Positions 16,868 to 25,040 of a DNA stretch of 28,880 nt are shown in pieces. A program made the translations under genes and the position numbers. Location of the stretch: positions 1 to 28,880 of the forward strand of contig JABABF010000249.1 of NCBI GenBank assembly GCA_014238345.1, given 5' to 3'. This DNA comes from Gammaproteobacteria bacterium. GTDB taxonomy: Bacteria > Pseudomonadota > Gammaproteobacteria > JABABF01. Below the pieces are notes generated by a model. That model was not told the origin of the DNA. It did no database searches and saw only the letters and a program-made list of their open reading frames with translations. Numbering within the stretch: position 1 is the stretch's first letter; each line of letters starts with the position of its first letter.

Positions 16868-17023
16868 CAGCTAAAAAGCAGTCAGCCGGATTGCGCCGCG
16901 ACCCCTCAAGCAGGCAACCATATCAGCGTGCAACATGTTCAACAATCATTTTAATAATAGACCGTAAGTATATGATAAAAATAGGATATTATCTTATTTT
17001 TCTGGTGATGAAATGGCGGAAGA
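16868..17023. other. AT-rich gap between leuB and asd with a hairpin
   Basis: This 156-base stretch contains no gene. At 16977-17001 an 11-base inverted repeat (AAAAATAGGAT, loop ATT, ATCTTATTTTT) forms a stem with one G-U pair on the plus strand and one mismatch on the minus strand. On the minus strand it follows the leuB stop by about 20 bases and its right arm ends in a T-tract, so it may be a weak terminator. The sequence then stays AT-rich (TATTATTAAAAT), suggestive of promoter elements for asd, but no clean -35/-10 pair stands out. It could split the leu genes from the asd-metZ run. Confidence 0.35.
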
Positions 17024-18091
17024 TCAGCTGGCAGACAGCGCTACGACAGCGGCCTCCCCCACCTCAGCAGTTGTCGCCGAGCCACCCAGATCTGGTGTGC
17101 ACAGCCCATCTTCCAAGCTGCGATGCACTGCCGCTTCCACCGCCGCCGCCGCCGCTGGCGCGGCCAAGGAATGGCGCAACAACATCGCCACCGACAGCAA
17201 CATCGCCATCGGGTTGGCCACCCCCTGACCGGCGATATCTGGTGCCGCACCATGACAGGGCTCGTACAGCCCGTGCCCCTGCTGATCCAAAGAAGCTGAG
17301 GGCAAAAGACCAATGGAGCCCGTGATGGCTCCGGCCAGATCAGACAGAATATCGCCGAACAGGTTGGCGCTGAGTAGCACATCAAATTGTAGCGGTGCCA
17401 AGGCCAGCTGCATAGCGGCATTATCAACATACATATGACTGAGCTGCACCGTCGGATAATCTGCTGCCACTGCGCTGACGCACTCACGCCACAAGGCGCT
17501 GACCTCTAACACATTGGCCTTGTCTACCGAGCACAGCCGTCCACTGCGCTCGGCGGCGGCCACGAAGGCCAAATGGGCGATACGCCGGATTTCCGCCTCG
17601 CTATAACGCATGGTGTTGTACGCTTCGCGCTCGCCGTCCACACGGCGCTCACCGCGCGGCTGTGAAAAATAGATGCCACCGATTAGCTCGCGCACAATTA
17701 ACAGGTCAAGCCCACGCACCCGCTCCTCCCGCAGTGCCGAGGCGCCCTCTAAACCGGGTAGCACACGGACTGGGCGCAGGTTGGCAAACAGACCTAGCTC
17801 CTTGCGCAAAGCCAGCAAACCGCGCTCAGGGCGTTGCTCGCGCGGCAGCTGATCCCACTGTGGCCCGCCCACTGCACCGAGTAGCAACGCAGTGGAGTTG
17901 CGTGCTTTTTCCAAGGTGTCCGCTGGTAGCGGGGAACCATGCGCCTCAAAGGCCGCACCGCCGATCGCTGCCCGATGCCACTCTAATCCCAAGCCGAAAC
18001 GGCTCTCCACTGCCACCAGCATCCGTTCGGCCTCGACCATCACCTCAGGGCCAATGCCATCGCCGGGCAATAACAAAATACTCGCAGACAC
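17024..18091 (-). CDS. leuB: 3-isopropylmalate dehydrogenase
   Basis: Oxidatively decarboxylates 3-isopropylmalate to 2-oxoisocaproate using NAD; third step of leucine synthesis. The 355-residue product has LLPGDGIGPEVM at the N-terminus, VRELIGGIYFSQPRGERR, the DKANVLEVSALWR block, NLFGDILSDLAGAITGSIGLLPSASL, and YEPCHGAAPDIAGQGVANPMA. The start is a GTG at 18091 (coding MSASILLLPGD), which sets the first motif close to the N-terminus as in the family. The C-terminal part carries an Ala-rich helix (LAAPAAAAAVEAAV) encoded by a GCC-rich run. It follows leuD by 111 bases, which hold no evident gene or strong signal. Confidence 0.97.
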   Translation of the reverse strand: MSASILLLPGDGIGPEVMVEAERMLVAVESRFGLGLEWHRAAIGGAAFEAHGSPLPADTLEKARNSTALLLGAVGGPQWDQLPREQRPERGLLALRKELGLFANLRPVRVLPGLEGASALREERVRGLDLLIVRELIGGIYFSQPRGERRVDGEREAYNTMRYSEAEIRRIAHLAFVAAAERSGRLCSVDKANVLEVSALWRECVSAVAADYPTVQLSHMYVDNAAMQLALAPLQFDVLLSANLFGDILSDLAGAITGSIGLLPSASLDQQGHGLYEPCHGAAPDIAGQGVANPMAMLLSVAMLLRHSLAAPAAAAAVEAAVHRSLEDGLCTPDLGGSATTAEVGEAAVVALSAS

Positions 18092-18202
18092 AGCCTAACT
18101 CAGCGCTCGCCCAACACGGTCGTCATCGGCACCCAAAAGACTGAGCAAGCCAGCGGTAGCACCTCTGTTGGCTTATTGGCTGACACCACCAATCACCCGC
18201 AC

Positions 18203-18892
18203 TCAGCTGCGTTGCGGCACACTGGCCGCAGCTGACGATGCCGGTGTTGCATACAGCCACGGAGCCTCGCGCAGACGACGCGCTTCGAAGGCACGGATAG
18301 CCTCCTCCTGCTCCAAACTGAGCGCAATATCATCCACACCGCGCAACAAACAGTCGCGCCGAAAATCATCAATCTCAAAGTCCCAGTGCTCGGGGGTGGC
18401 ACCCTCCTCGCCCACACTGACACAGCGTGCCGCCAAATCCACGCACAGCCGTAGCGGCGTAGCAGCGGCACGTTGCATCAGCACTGCCACCTCGGCCTCG
18501 GCCAGCACCACAGGCAACAGGCCATTATTAACACAATTGTTATAAAAAATATCGGAAAATGACGGCGCGATGACGCAACGAAAACCGTATTCCAGTAGCG
18601 CCCAAGCCGCGTGTTCACGGCTTGACCCACAGCCGAAGTTGGCACCACTCAGCAGAATACTGGCATCCCGATAGCGCGGCTCATTGAGCGGGAAAGTGGA
18701 ATTTAGTTCCCGCTGTGAACAATCCTGCCCCAATACCCCTTCGTCCAAATAGCGCAAGCTATCAAAGAGATGGACTCCAAAGCCCGTGCGCTGAATCGAC
18801 TTTAAGAATTGCTTGGGGATGATGAGATCGGTATCGACATTGATACGATCCAATGGCACCACCAATCCGCTATGCCTCACAAACTCTGCCAC
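18203..18892 (-). CDS. leuD: 3-isopropylmalate dehydratase small subunit
   Basis: Forms isopropylmalate isomerase with LeuC, second step of leucine synthesis. The start is the GTG at 18890-18892 with a perfect AGGAGG nine bases upstream, giving 229 residues that begin (M)AEFVRHSGLVVPLDR. In-frame upstream ATGs lie inside leuC and add no family residues. Family blocks are NVDTDLIIPKQFLKSIQRTGFG, GANFGCGSSREHAAW, and FSDIFYNNCVNNGLLPV. E. coli LeuD is 201 residues; the extra length here is an Arg/Ala-rich C-terminal tail. It is 13 bases after the leuC stop, and the ribosome site begins within that stop region, consistent with coupled translation of the two subunits. Confidence 0.96.
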   Translation of the reverse strand: MAEFVRHSGLVVPLDRINVDTDLIIPKQFLKSIQRTGFGVHLFDSLRYLDEGVLGQDCSQRELNSTFPLNEPRYRDASILLSGANFGCGSSREHAAWALLEYGFRCVIAPSFSDIFYNNCVNNGLLPVVLAEAEVAVLMQRAAATPLRLCVDLAARCVSVGEEGATPEHWDFEIDDFRRDCLLRGVDDIALSLEQEEAIRAFEARRLREAPWLYATPASSAAASVPQRS

Positions 18893-18905
18893 GCTACAAA
18901 TCCTC

Positions 18906-20327
18906 CTAGAGCAGCTCGCGCACATCGGCGATGCGCCCATGGATAGTAGCGGCCGCTGCCATCGCCGGACTCAGCAGATGGGTGCGCCCACCAAAGCCTT
19001 GACGCCCTTCGAAATTACGGTTGGAAGTTGAGGCGCAGCGCTCTCCTGGGGAGAGATAGTCATCATTCATCCCCAGGCACATCGAACAGCCCGCCTCGCG
19101 CCACTCCATGCCCGCCGCTAAAAATATTTGATCCAAGCCCTCTGACTCGGCCTGCCTGCGCACCTGGCCGGAACCTGGCACCACCAGCGCTCTGCGCAAT
19201 GAGGGATGCTTGCGCCGCCCGCGCAACACCGCCGCCGCCGAGCGTAAATCCTCAATGCGCGCATTGGTGCAGGAGCCAATAAACACCGTGTCCAGCGGGA
19301 TATCGGTGAGTGCCATATCAGGCTCTAAACCCATATATTGCAACGCCTGCTCCAATTGTGCACGCCGTGCTGGGTCGGCTTCCCGTGCTGGATCTGGCAC
19401 CACAGCATCGACAGCGGCAACCATATCGGGAGCCGTGCCCCAGCTCACCTGCGGGGCGATAGCGCCAGCGTCCATGACCAGTTCGCTATCGTAGACGGCA
19501 TCGGCATCGCTGTGCAGTTCCCGCCAGGCGTGCTCCGCCTGCGGCCACAGTGCAGCACGCGGAGCCATCGGTCGACCTCGCACATAATCCAAGGTGCACT
19601 GATCCACCGCCACCAAGCCGCAGCGCGCACCGGCTTCGACCGCCATATTGCACAGTGTCATACGCCCTTCTACCGATAGCGAACGCACCGTCTCACCGAC
19701 AAATTCCACGGCACAACCCACGCCCAGAGAGGAGCCACCATGGCCGATCAAAGCCAGCGCCATATCCTTGGACGACACGCCCGCAGAGAGTTCACCTTCA
19801 AAGCACACCCGCATATTACCCATTTTTTTCTGTAACAGACACTGGGTTGCCAACACATGCTCTACCTCCGAAGTGCCAATGCCAAAGGCCAATGCGCCGA
19901 GCGCTCCATGGGTAGAGGTGTGCGAGTCGCCACACACAATCGTCATGCCCGGCAATACGGCTCCCAACTCCGGCCCCACCACATGGACGATGCCCTGACG
20001 CGGGTCGTCCAGCGCAAACTGCTCAATCCCAAAATCTGCACAGTTGTCATCCAGCGCCTTGACTTGGATGCGCGATAATTCGTCGCGGATGCCCGCGGTG
20101 CCAGAGCCGCGTTGCGCGGACTCAGTCGGAATCGCATGGTCGACCATCGCCAGACAGGCCGCAGGTTGCCATGGTTTGCGCCCAGCGTGACGCAGACCTG
20201 CAAAAGCTTGGGGCGAAGTCACCTCATGTAGCAAATGGCGGTCAATGTAGATCAGCGCAACATTGTCGTCGCGCTCGTGAACCAAGTGCGCCGCCCACAA
20301 TTTATCGTAAAGTGTCTGCTTAGCCAT
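18906..20327 (-). CDS. leuC: 3-isopropylmalate dehydratase large subunit
   Basis: Aconitase-family [4Fe-4S] dehydratase; with LeuD it isomerises 2- to 3-isopropylmalate. The 473-residue protein begins MAKQTLYDKLWAAHLV, with the substrate-loop blocks VDHAIPTESAQRGSG and VCGDSHTSTHGALGALAFGIGTSEVEHVLATQ. The cluster ligands are Cys353 (IGSCTNARIEDL), Cys414 and Cys417 (GCSMCLGMNDD). E. coli LeuC is 466 residues. It is the first leu gene of the run, 95 bases downstream of amt. There is no leuA in the window and no evident leader peptide with a leucine codon run in that gap. The ribosome site is weak. Confidence 0.97.
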   Translation of the reverse strand: MAKQTLYDKLWAAHLVHERDDNVALIYIDRHLLHEVTSPQAFAGLRHAGRKPWQPAACLAMVDHAIPTESAQRGSGTAGIRDELSRIQVKALDDNCADFGIEQFALDDPRQGIVHVVGPELGAVLPGMTIVCGDSHTSTHGALGALAFGIGTSEVEHVLATQCLLQKKMGNMRVCFEGELSAGVSSKDMALALIGHGGSSLGVGCAVEFVGETVRSLSVEGRMTLCNMAVEAGARCGLVAVDQCTLDYVRGRPMAPRAALWPQAEHAWRELHSDADAVYDSELVMDAGAIAPQVSWGTAPDMVAAVDAVVPDPAREADPARRAQLEQALQYMGLEPDMALTDIPLDTVFIGSCTNARIEDLRSAAAVLRGRRKHPSLRRALVVPGSGQVRRQAESEGLDQIFLAAGMEWREAGCSMCLGMNDDYLSPGERCASTSNRNFEGRQGFGGRTHLLSPAMAAAATIHGRIADVRELL

Positions 20328-20422
20328 GCACTCACGCTACTAGGAGCATCCTGCCCCCGCCACTATCCCCGTCTCGTGCTGGGTGAGGCTAACAGCAACA
20401 CCCACCCACAGTGAAACGGCGA

Positions 20423-21724
20423 CTAATGATTATAGGCTCGCTCTTGGTGCAAGACCATATCGAGGCCTTGGGCTTCCTCTTGCTCCTCAACGCGCAACCC
20501 ACCCAGTAGACGGCGCGTGATATACAGCACAGCATAGGTGAGCGCCAAGCTATAGAGCAATACCGCTACTACGCCCACACCCTGTATCAGGAACTGCTGC
20601 AATGCCGTATTGCCACCGGGCACTCCCAGCCCGCCCAGCCACTCCAGCGAGAAAAATGCCAACAGCAAGGTACCGACAATACCAGCCACCCCGTGTACCG
20701 GAAAAACATCCATTGAGTCATCAATGCGCAACACCTGTTTGCAGTAGCCAGTAGCAAAATAACAGCTACAACCAGCGACCAAACCGATCACCACCGCCCC
20801 GAATGGACCAACGAAGCCACTGCCCGGTGTGACTGCACCCAGACCTGCAATAATCCCGGTGATGATGCCCAGTCCACTGGGACAGCCATGTCGACGCCAC
20901 TCCAAGCACATCCACGCCAGCGCACCACTAACGGCCGCCAGCTGAGTGGCCAACATCGCGTTGGCGGCCTGCCCATCGGCCACCAGCGCACTACCGCCAT
21001 TGAAGCCAAACCATCCCACCCACAACAGGCCGATACCGGCAAAGCTCATCATCATTGAGTGTGGAATGGTCGGCTCACCTGTAGCAAAACGCTTCCGGGG
21101 GCCGATGACAATGGCCGCAACCAGTGCACTGGCACCAGCACACAGGTGGATCACCAGCCCACCGGCAAAGTCGGCCACACCGAGTTCAGCCAGCCAACCT
21201 CCGCCCCAGACCCAGTGTGCAACCGGGCAGTACACCAGCAACAACCACAGTGCCGAGAACAACAGTACCGCGCTGAAACGGGTGCGCTCTGCATAGGCAC
21301 CGACAATCAACGCCGGAGTGATGATGGCAAAAGTCATTTGGAACAACACAAAGATTTCAATTGGGATGCTACTCACCAAAGTTTGCTGCTCCAGATTAGA
21401 CAAGAACAGGTATTCAAAGCCACCGATCAGCGTGCCGGAGCCGAAGACCAAGGAAAAACCGCAGATAAACCACAGCAACGAGACGATTAAAGTAATGCCC
21501 AAGCATTGCACGAGCACCGACATAGCATTTTCACGGCGCGCCATACCGGCGTAGAGCAGGCCGAGACCCGGTAGCGTCATCATCAAGACAAAGGCCGAGG
21601 CCACCAACATCCATGCGGTGTCGCCAGCCGATATCGTAGCCGCTTGCGCTTGGGCAACTGGCATCAGACCTAATACGGCAATGGCAAGTGGCGAAAGGAT
21701 GCTTGTAATAGCTTTAATATTCAT
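20423..21724 (-). CDS. amt: Ammonium transporter (Amt family)
   Basis: Eleven-helix ammonium channel of the inner membrane. The 433-residue product has an N-terminal signal-like segment (residues 1-28, ending AQAQA), then GDTAWMLVASAFVLMMTLPGLGLLYAGM. Pore residues are visible: the twin histidines at His193 (VIHLCAG) and His344 (DVFPVHGVAG), the ammonium-binding Asp185 (ADFAGG), and a Phe-gate Phe132 (QMTFAIITPALI) with GWFGFNGG at 238-244. GlnK, the PII protein usually encoded next to amtB in E. coli, is not adjacent. The cytoplasmic tail ends RVEEQEEAQGLDMVLHQERAYNH. Transcription probably starts from the promoter near 21908-21936. It may extend into leuC 95 bases downstream, although a weak hairpin lies between. 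Confidence 0.95.
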   Translation of the reverse strand: MNIKAITSILSPLAIAVLGLMPVAQAQAATISAGDTAWMLVASAFVLMMTLPGLGLLYAGMARRENAMSVLVQCLGITLIVSLLWFICGFSLVFGSGTLIGGFEYLFLSNLEQQTLVSSIPIEIFVLFQMTFAIITPALIVGAYAERTRFSAVLLFSALWLLLVYCPVAHWVWGGGWLAELGVADFAGGLVIHLCAGASALVAAIVIGPRKRFATGEPTIPHSMMMSFAGIGLLWVGWFGFNGGSALVADGQAANAMLATQLAAVSGALAWMCLEWRRHGCPSGLGIITGIIAGLGAVTPGSGFVGPFGAVVIGLVAGCSCYFATGYCKQVLRIDDSMDVFPVHGVAGIVGTLLLAFFSLEWLGGLGVPGGNTALQQFLIQGVGVVAVLLYSLALTYAVLYITRRLLGGLRVEEQEEAQGLDMVLHQERAYNH

Positions 21725-21778
21725 GGCTAACTTCTTGTGTAGAATGTGTTAAATGATCTGAAATCCGCACGACATGCA

Positions 21779-21791
21779 GTGTTTTAAACAC
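21779..21791. promoter_or_regulatory. Short palindrome in amt leader
   Basis: GTGTTT-T-AAACAC is a perfect 6-base inverted repeat with a one-base centre, 55 bases before the amt start. A second small hairpin (AGCGC, six-base loop, GCGCT) lies at 21855-21870. Either could be an operator or an RNA structure in the leader; I see no sigma54 or NtrC-like consensus. Confidence 0.3.
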
Positions 21792-21907
21792 CGATATGCG
21801 CGACCGATAAACTATCATTAGCGGCTGATTCACTGACCATTTGGGATGGATGAAAGCGCCAAAGTGCGCTGTTGATATAAGTGAGTCAATATTGAGTGAA
21901 CGAGAGC

Positions 21908-21936
21908 ATTTTAGCGAGAAATATTAAGGCCGTCAA
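21908..21936 (-). promoter_or_regulatory. Sigma70-type promoter upstream of amt
   Basis: On the minus strand, TTGACG (21931-21936), a 17-base spacer and TAAAAT (21908-21913) match the sigma70 consensus at 10 of 12 positions with ideal spacing. Transcription would start near 21901, leaving a leader of about 177 bases before amt. The whole gap 21725-22007 between amt and the VWA gene holds no other gene that I can see. Confidence 0.6.
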
Positions 21937-22007
21937 CTAGACAGATAGCTGGTGCAGCTCGTCAACACAGCAACGTGATTATGGCCGGTGCGGCTACCCC
22001 TCTATCC

Positions 22008-23171
22008 TCAACGCGACAAATAGGCCGTGCCGTCTGCGATACCATCGGGGGTCATCGGATACATGTGCCCATTGACTAACTGTGAGATTATGCCAATAGA
22101 ATCAGTGCTCGCCCAGCGATCCTCCGGCAACGGATTGAGCCAGATCACCCGATCAAAAAACTCTGTGAGGCGCTGCACCCAATTGCTCTCAACCCCCTCT
22201 TCGCCTGCCAACGGCGAGACGATTTCATAGGGAGACATCGCGGCATCGCCGACCAACACCACACGGTAATCGCACCGGTGGCGGCGCAACAATTCCTGCG
22301 TTGGCATCACTTCCTGCTGGCTGAGCCGAGACTCACGCCACAATGATTCATAGGGAAAATTGTGAAAATAAAAGTGCTCCAGCTGGCGGAACTCAGAGCG
22401 CGCCGCACTGAATAATTGCTCGCAGAGCTCAATGTATGGATCCATGGAGCCGCCGACATCAAGTAGTAATAACACCCGCACATTGTTCTTGCGCTTGGGG
22501 GCGATGCGGATATCAAGCATGCCGCCATTGCGCGCTGTGGCCGCTATGGTAGCGGGCAGATCGAGCTCTTCCTCGCGACCAATACGGGTGAAGCGCCGCA
22601 AGCGGCGCAGAGCCATTTGCATATTACGCGTACCCAGCTGCTCGCTACTGTCCAGGCCTCGATAATTGGGTTGCTGCATGCGCCACCGCGCCTGATTTTT
22701 GCCACCTGAGCCGCCGATGCGTATGCCGCCCGGGTTCTCACCGCTGTGACCAAACGGCGAAGAGCCGCCAGAGCCGATCCAATGACTGCCACCGACATGG
22801 CGCCCTTCCTGCTCTTCAAGACGCTTTTTTAATTCATCCAACAGATCTTCCAACTTATCAAAGCTGAGTGCCTTGCCATCGGGGTCGCGCATTTCCTCAG
22901 CCAGCGCTTGGCGTAGCCATTCATCAGGGATGGCCGCGCTAAAATCTTCGGGGTCAGCACGGGAAATACCGCGGAAAAATCCATCAAAGGCACGGTCAAA
23001 TCGATCGAAACTCCCCTCGTCTTTGACCAGACAACAGCGACTTAGAAAGTAAAAGGCCTCGCTATCTGCAAAGGCGGCACCCTGTTTTAGCACCCCGACC
23101 AGATCAAGCAACTCGCGGGGGGTACAGGACACCCCCGACGCACGCACCGCCTCGAAGAACTTTAGTAGCAC
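22008..23171 (-). CDS. VWA domain protein, CoxE/YeiM-like partner of MoxR ATPase
   Basis: Probably works with the adjacent MoxR ATPase in metal insertion or protein remodelling. The 387-residue product has an N-terminal alpha-helical part (about 1-120, with Leu-rich ELLDLVGVLKQG), a low-complexity Gly/Ser/His stretch (residues 127-158, SGGSSPFGHSGENPGG), and a von Willebrand A domain from about 230. The metal site is DVGGSM (238-243), a variant of the usual DxSxS; the third position is Gly. The start is a GTG at 23171, two bases after the MoxR stop, so translation is tightly coupled. It is the last gene of the dnaX-VWA run. No signal peptide or membrane segment is visible, which suggests a cytoplasmic protein. 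Confidence 0.85.
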   Translation of the reverse strand: MLLKFFEAVRASGVSCTPRELLDLVGVLKQGAAFADSEAFYFLSRCCLVKDEGSFDRFDRAFDGFFRGISRADPEDFSAAIPDEWLRQALAEEMRDPDGKALSFDKLEDLLDELKKRLEEQEGRHVGGSHWIGSGGSSPFGHSGENPGGIRIGGSGGKNQARWRMQQPNYRGLDSSEQLGTRNMQMALRRLRRFTRIGREEELDLPATIAATARNGGMLDIRIAPKRKNNVRVLLLLDVGGSMDPYIELCEQLFSAARSEFRQLEHFYFHNFPYESLWRESRLSQQEVMPTQELLRRHRCDYRVVLVGDAAMSPYEIVSPLAGEEGVESNWVQRLTEFFDRVIWLNPLPEDRWASTDSIGIISQLVNGHMYPMTPDGIADGTAYLSR

Positions 23172-23173
23172 AG

Positions 23174-24016
23174 CTAGCGCTGCTCGCGGCGATGCATAAA
23201 TGCCAAGCGATCGAGCAAATGCAGATCCTGTTCGTTTTTGAGCAGAGCGCCAGCCAGCGGCGGCAACAGACGGGTACCATCGCTCTCGTGCAACAGTTGT
23301 GCGGGAATCTCATCCGACATCAACAGGCGAATCCAATCGATCAATTCCGAGGTGCTCGGTTTTTTCTTCAACCCCGGCACCTCGCGCAGCTCAAAAAAAG
23401 CCCGCAGAGCATCGCGCAACAGCTCGCGACTAATGTCCGGGTGATGCACCTGCACAATCGCCTCCAGCGTGTTGCGGTCGGGAAAATCAATGTAGTGAAA
23501 GAAGCAACGCCGCAGAAAGGCATCGGGCAATTCTTTCTCGTTGTTGCTCGTGATGATGACCAAAGGACGATGGATCGCCTTGATCGTGCGATCCAACTCA
23601 TAGACATGAAACTCCATACGATCTAACTCTTGTAACAAATCGTTGGGGAATTCAATATCTGCCTTGTCGATTTCATCGATTAAAAGTGCCACGCGCTGCT
23701 CGGCGACAAAACTCTCCCACAGCTTGCCTCGGCGAATGTAGTGAGAGATGTCATCGATTTCACTGCCCAATTGCGAATCGCGCAGGCGCGCCACCGCATC
23801 GTATTCATAGCGACCCTGCTGTGCACTAGTGGTGGATTTAATGTGCCACTCAACCAGGGGCATGCCCAACGAGCTGGCCACCTCCATTGCCAACATGGTC
23901 TTGCCCGTGCCGGGCTCCCCCTTAACCAGCAAAGGGCGCTGTAGGCTGAGCGCCGCATTGACCGCCACCTGTAGTTCCTTGCCCGCAATATAGCGCTCTG
24001 TGCCTTCGAATTTCAT
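23174..24016 (-). CDS. MoxR-type AAA+ ATPase
   Basis: AAA+ chaperone-like ATPase, cytoplasmic; members usually act with a VWA-domain partner, which here is the next gene. The 280-residue protein has Walker A GEPGTGKT (33-40), Walker B LLIDEIDKAD (111-120), sensor 1 ITSNNEKELPDAFLRR (156-170, with the Arg pair after it), and PSTSELIDWIRLL in the lid domain. The ATG at 24016 gives MKFEGTERYIAGKELQ. It lies 15 bases after the stop of the NTF2-like gene, with no strong ribosome site. The substrate cannot be read from sequence; nothing nearby is an obvious metalloenzyme needing maturation. Confidence 0.9.
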   Translation of the reverse strand: MKFEGTERYIAGKELQVAVNAALSLQRPLLVKGEPGTGKTMLAMEVASSLGMPLVEWHIKSTTSAQQGRYEYDAVARLRDSQLGSEIDDISHYIRRGKLWESFVAEQRVALLIDEIDKADIEFPNDLLQELDRMEFHVYELDRTIKAIHRPLVIITSNNEKELPDAFLRRCFFHYIDFPDRNTLEAIVQVHHPDISRELLRDALRAFFELREVPGLKKKPSTSELIDWIRLLMSDEIPAQLLHESDGTRLLPPLAGALLKNEQDLHLLDRLAFMHRREQR

Positions 24017-24031
24017 GGTGTTAACCAGCGT

Positions 24032-24583
24032 CTATGCGCCGCCGTGTAGTGCAGCAATTGAAGTTAATAGTGTATAGGAAGGGTCGTCTGCAGCAGCGCC
24101 GCGCGGCACACCCTGCGCTGTCGGGTGATCGAAATCACACAGCGAGGGGCTGATGCGGTTCCAGTCGAGCACGATTTTACGGGCAGAGAATTTCCAGTGC
24201 CGCCCATCGCGGCATTCGTAGTGATCTAAGTAGCGCCCGCCGATAATGGCATCCTGTGGTCCCTCGGGAGTCTCGACCCGATGGTAGGCGATGATATTGA
24301 CCTCACCCTCAGCGCGCTCGCCCGCTGAGTCCAAAGCGATCAGATGATTGGTCACATGATGGGTCGTCAGCTGAATCGCCGCCATGATCTCCGGTAGCCG
24401 GTCGATAAACTCCATCGCCGAGCCATTGAACATCGCACCATGATCGTCAGTGGCATCCTCGTGATACAGGCTTCGCAACAGTGCAAAATCGCGCCGGTCC
24501 ACCGCCCGACAGTAAAGCAACATCAGCTGGCGGATGCTCTCCTTAGCCTGCAATGCGGCCACCGTGGTCTGTAGATCACTCAT
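24032..24583 (-). CDS. NTF2-like / SnoaL-family protein
   Basis: Function unknown. The 183-residue product resembles the NTF2-like/SnoaL-4 superfamily. After a helix (QAKESIRQLMLLYCRAVDRRDFALLRSLYHEDATDDHG) come the strands HHVTNHLIALDSAGERAEGEVNIIAYHR and RYLDHYECRDGRHWKFSARKIV, the usual order of helices then a curved sheet. Such proteins may be enzymes (hydratase, isomerase, dehydrase) or binding proteins; His and Asp residues such as DATDDHG could be catalytic but I cannot assign a reaction. The ATG overlaps the previous gene by eight bases and has GAGG upstream. It sits directly before the MoxR gene, which is not a standard partner for this fold. Confidence 0.7.
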   Translation of the reverse strand: MSDLQTTVAALQAKESIRQLMLLYCRAVDRRDFALLRSLYHEDATDDHGAMFNGSAMEFIDRLPEIMAAIQLTTHHVTNHLIALDSAGERAEGEVNIIAYHRVETPEGPQDAIIGGRYLDHYECRDGRHWKFSARKIVLDWNRISPSLCDFDHPTAQGVPRGAAADDPSYTLLTSIAALHGGA

Positions 24584-25040
24584 CTGAATCCCTCTTTTTG
24601 CGCCGCTGGCTCAGCGGACCCCATTGCATAGCGCCGCCACTGCGTTGCGGAGCATCGCTACTGGCCGCTGCCGAGCGCATGCGATACCAGGCGAGGCTAG
24701 CACAGCCCAGCGCCCAAATAATCACCACCCCCACCAGCGATCGGTTCAGCGCTCGCAACGCCAGTTCCAAATCTTCTTGGTGCGATTGGATCACCGCCAA
24801 TGGCACCGTGGTTAAGGCCGGCAGAAAACGCAGCTCCGCGGCACTCTGGACAACCGGCACCGGCGTGAATAGCACAGCACTAAACAGTAGCCACAGCAAA
24901 AAACGTAGCGCCGGAAAAGGCAGGCGCCTCAGTAGCCACGCCCATTGCAAGGACAGCGCCAAGGAGGCCGCCAAGTAAGTACTCCACCCCAGTGCGTAGG
25001 AATCTGGCACCCGTGCCAGTAGCCAGTCGATCAGTTCCAT
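24576..25040 (-). CDS. Small membrane protein of unknown function
   Basis: I do not recognise the family with confidence. The chosen ATG at 25038-25040 gives 154 residues and overlaps the rnd 3' end by ten bases. Hydrophobic segments lie at about residues 17-37 (GWSTYLAASLALSLQWAWLL), 46-62 (RFLLWLLFSAVLFTPVPV) and 101-117 (LVGVVIIWALGCASLAW), giving about three membrane helices. The C-terminus is a basic, Ser-rich cytoplasmic-type tail ending KKRDSDE. The GYx-LRF-LFTP arrangement recalls, from memory only, short membrane proteins next to MoxR-VWA pairs in related bacteria. It is likely co-translated with rnd and the NTF2-like gene. Confidence 0.65.
   Translation of the reverse strand: MELIDWLLARVPDSYALGWSTYLAASLALSLQWAWLLRRLPFPALRFLLWLLFSAVLFTPVPVVQSAAELRFLPALTTVPLAVIQSHQEDLELALRALNRSLVGVVIIWALGCASLAWYRMRSAAASSDAPQRSGGAMQWGPLSQRRKKRDSDE

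Noticed and set aside
20328..20422. Leucine attenuator or terminator between amt and leuC
   Set aside because: Only a six-base TGGGTG/CACCCA stem is visible, without a T run or a leader peptide rich in leucine codons.
21840..21870. Sigma54 promoter for amt
   Set aside because: A TTTGGCGC stretch on the minus strand resembles the -24 element, but no GC pair occurs at the -12 position with correct spacing.
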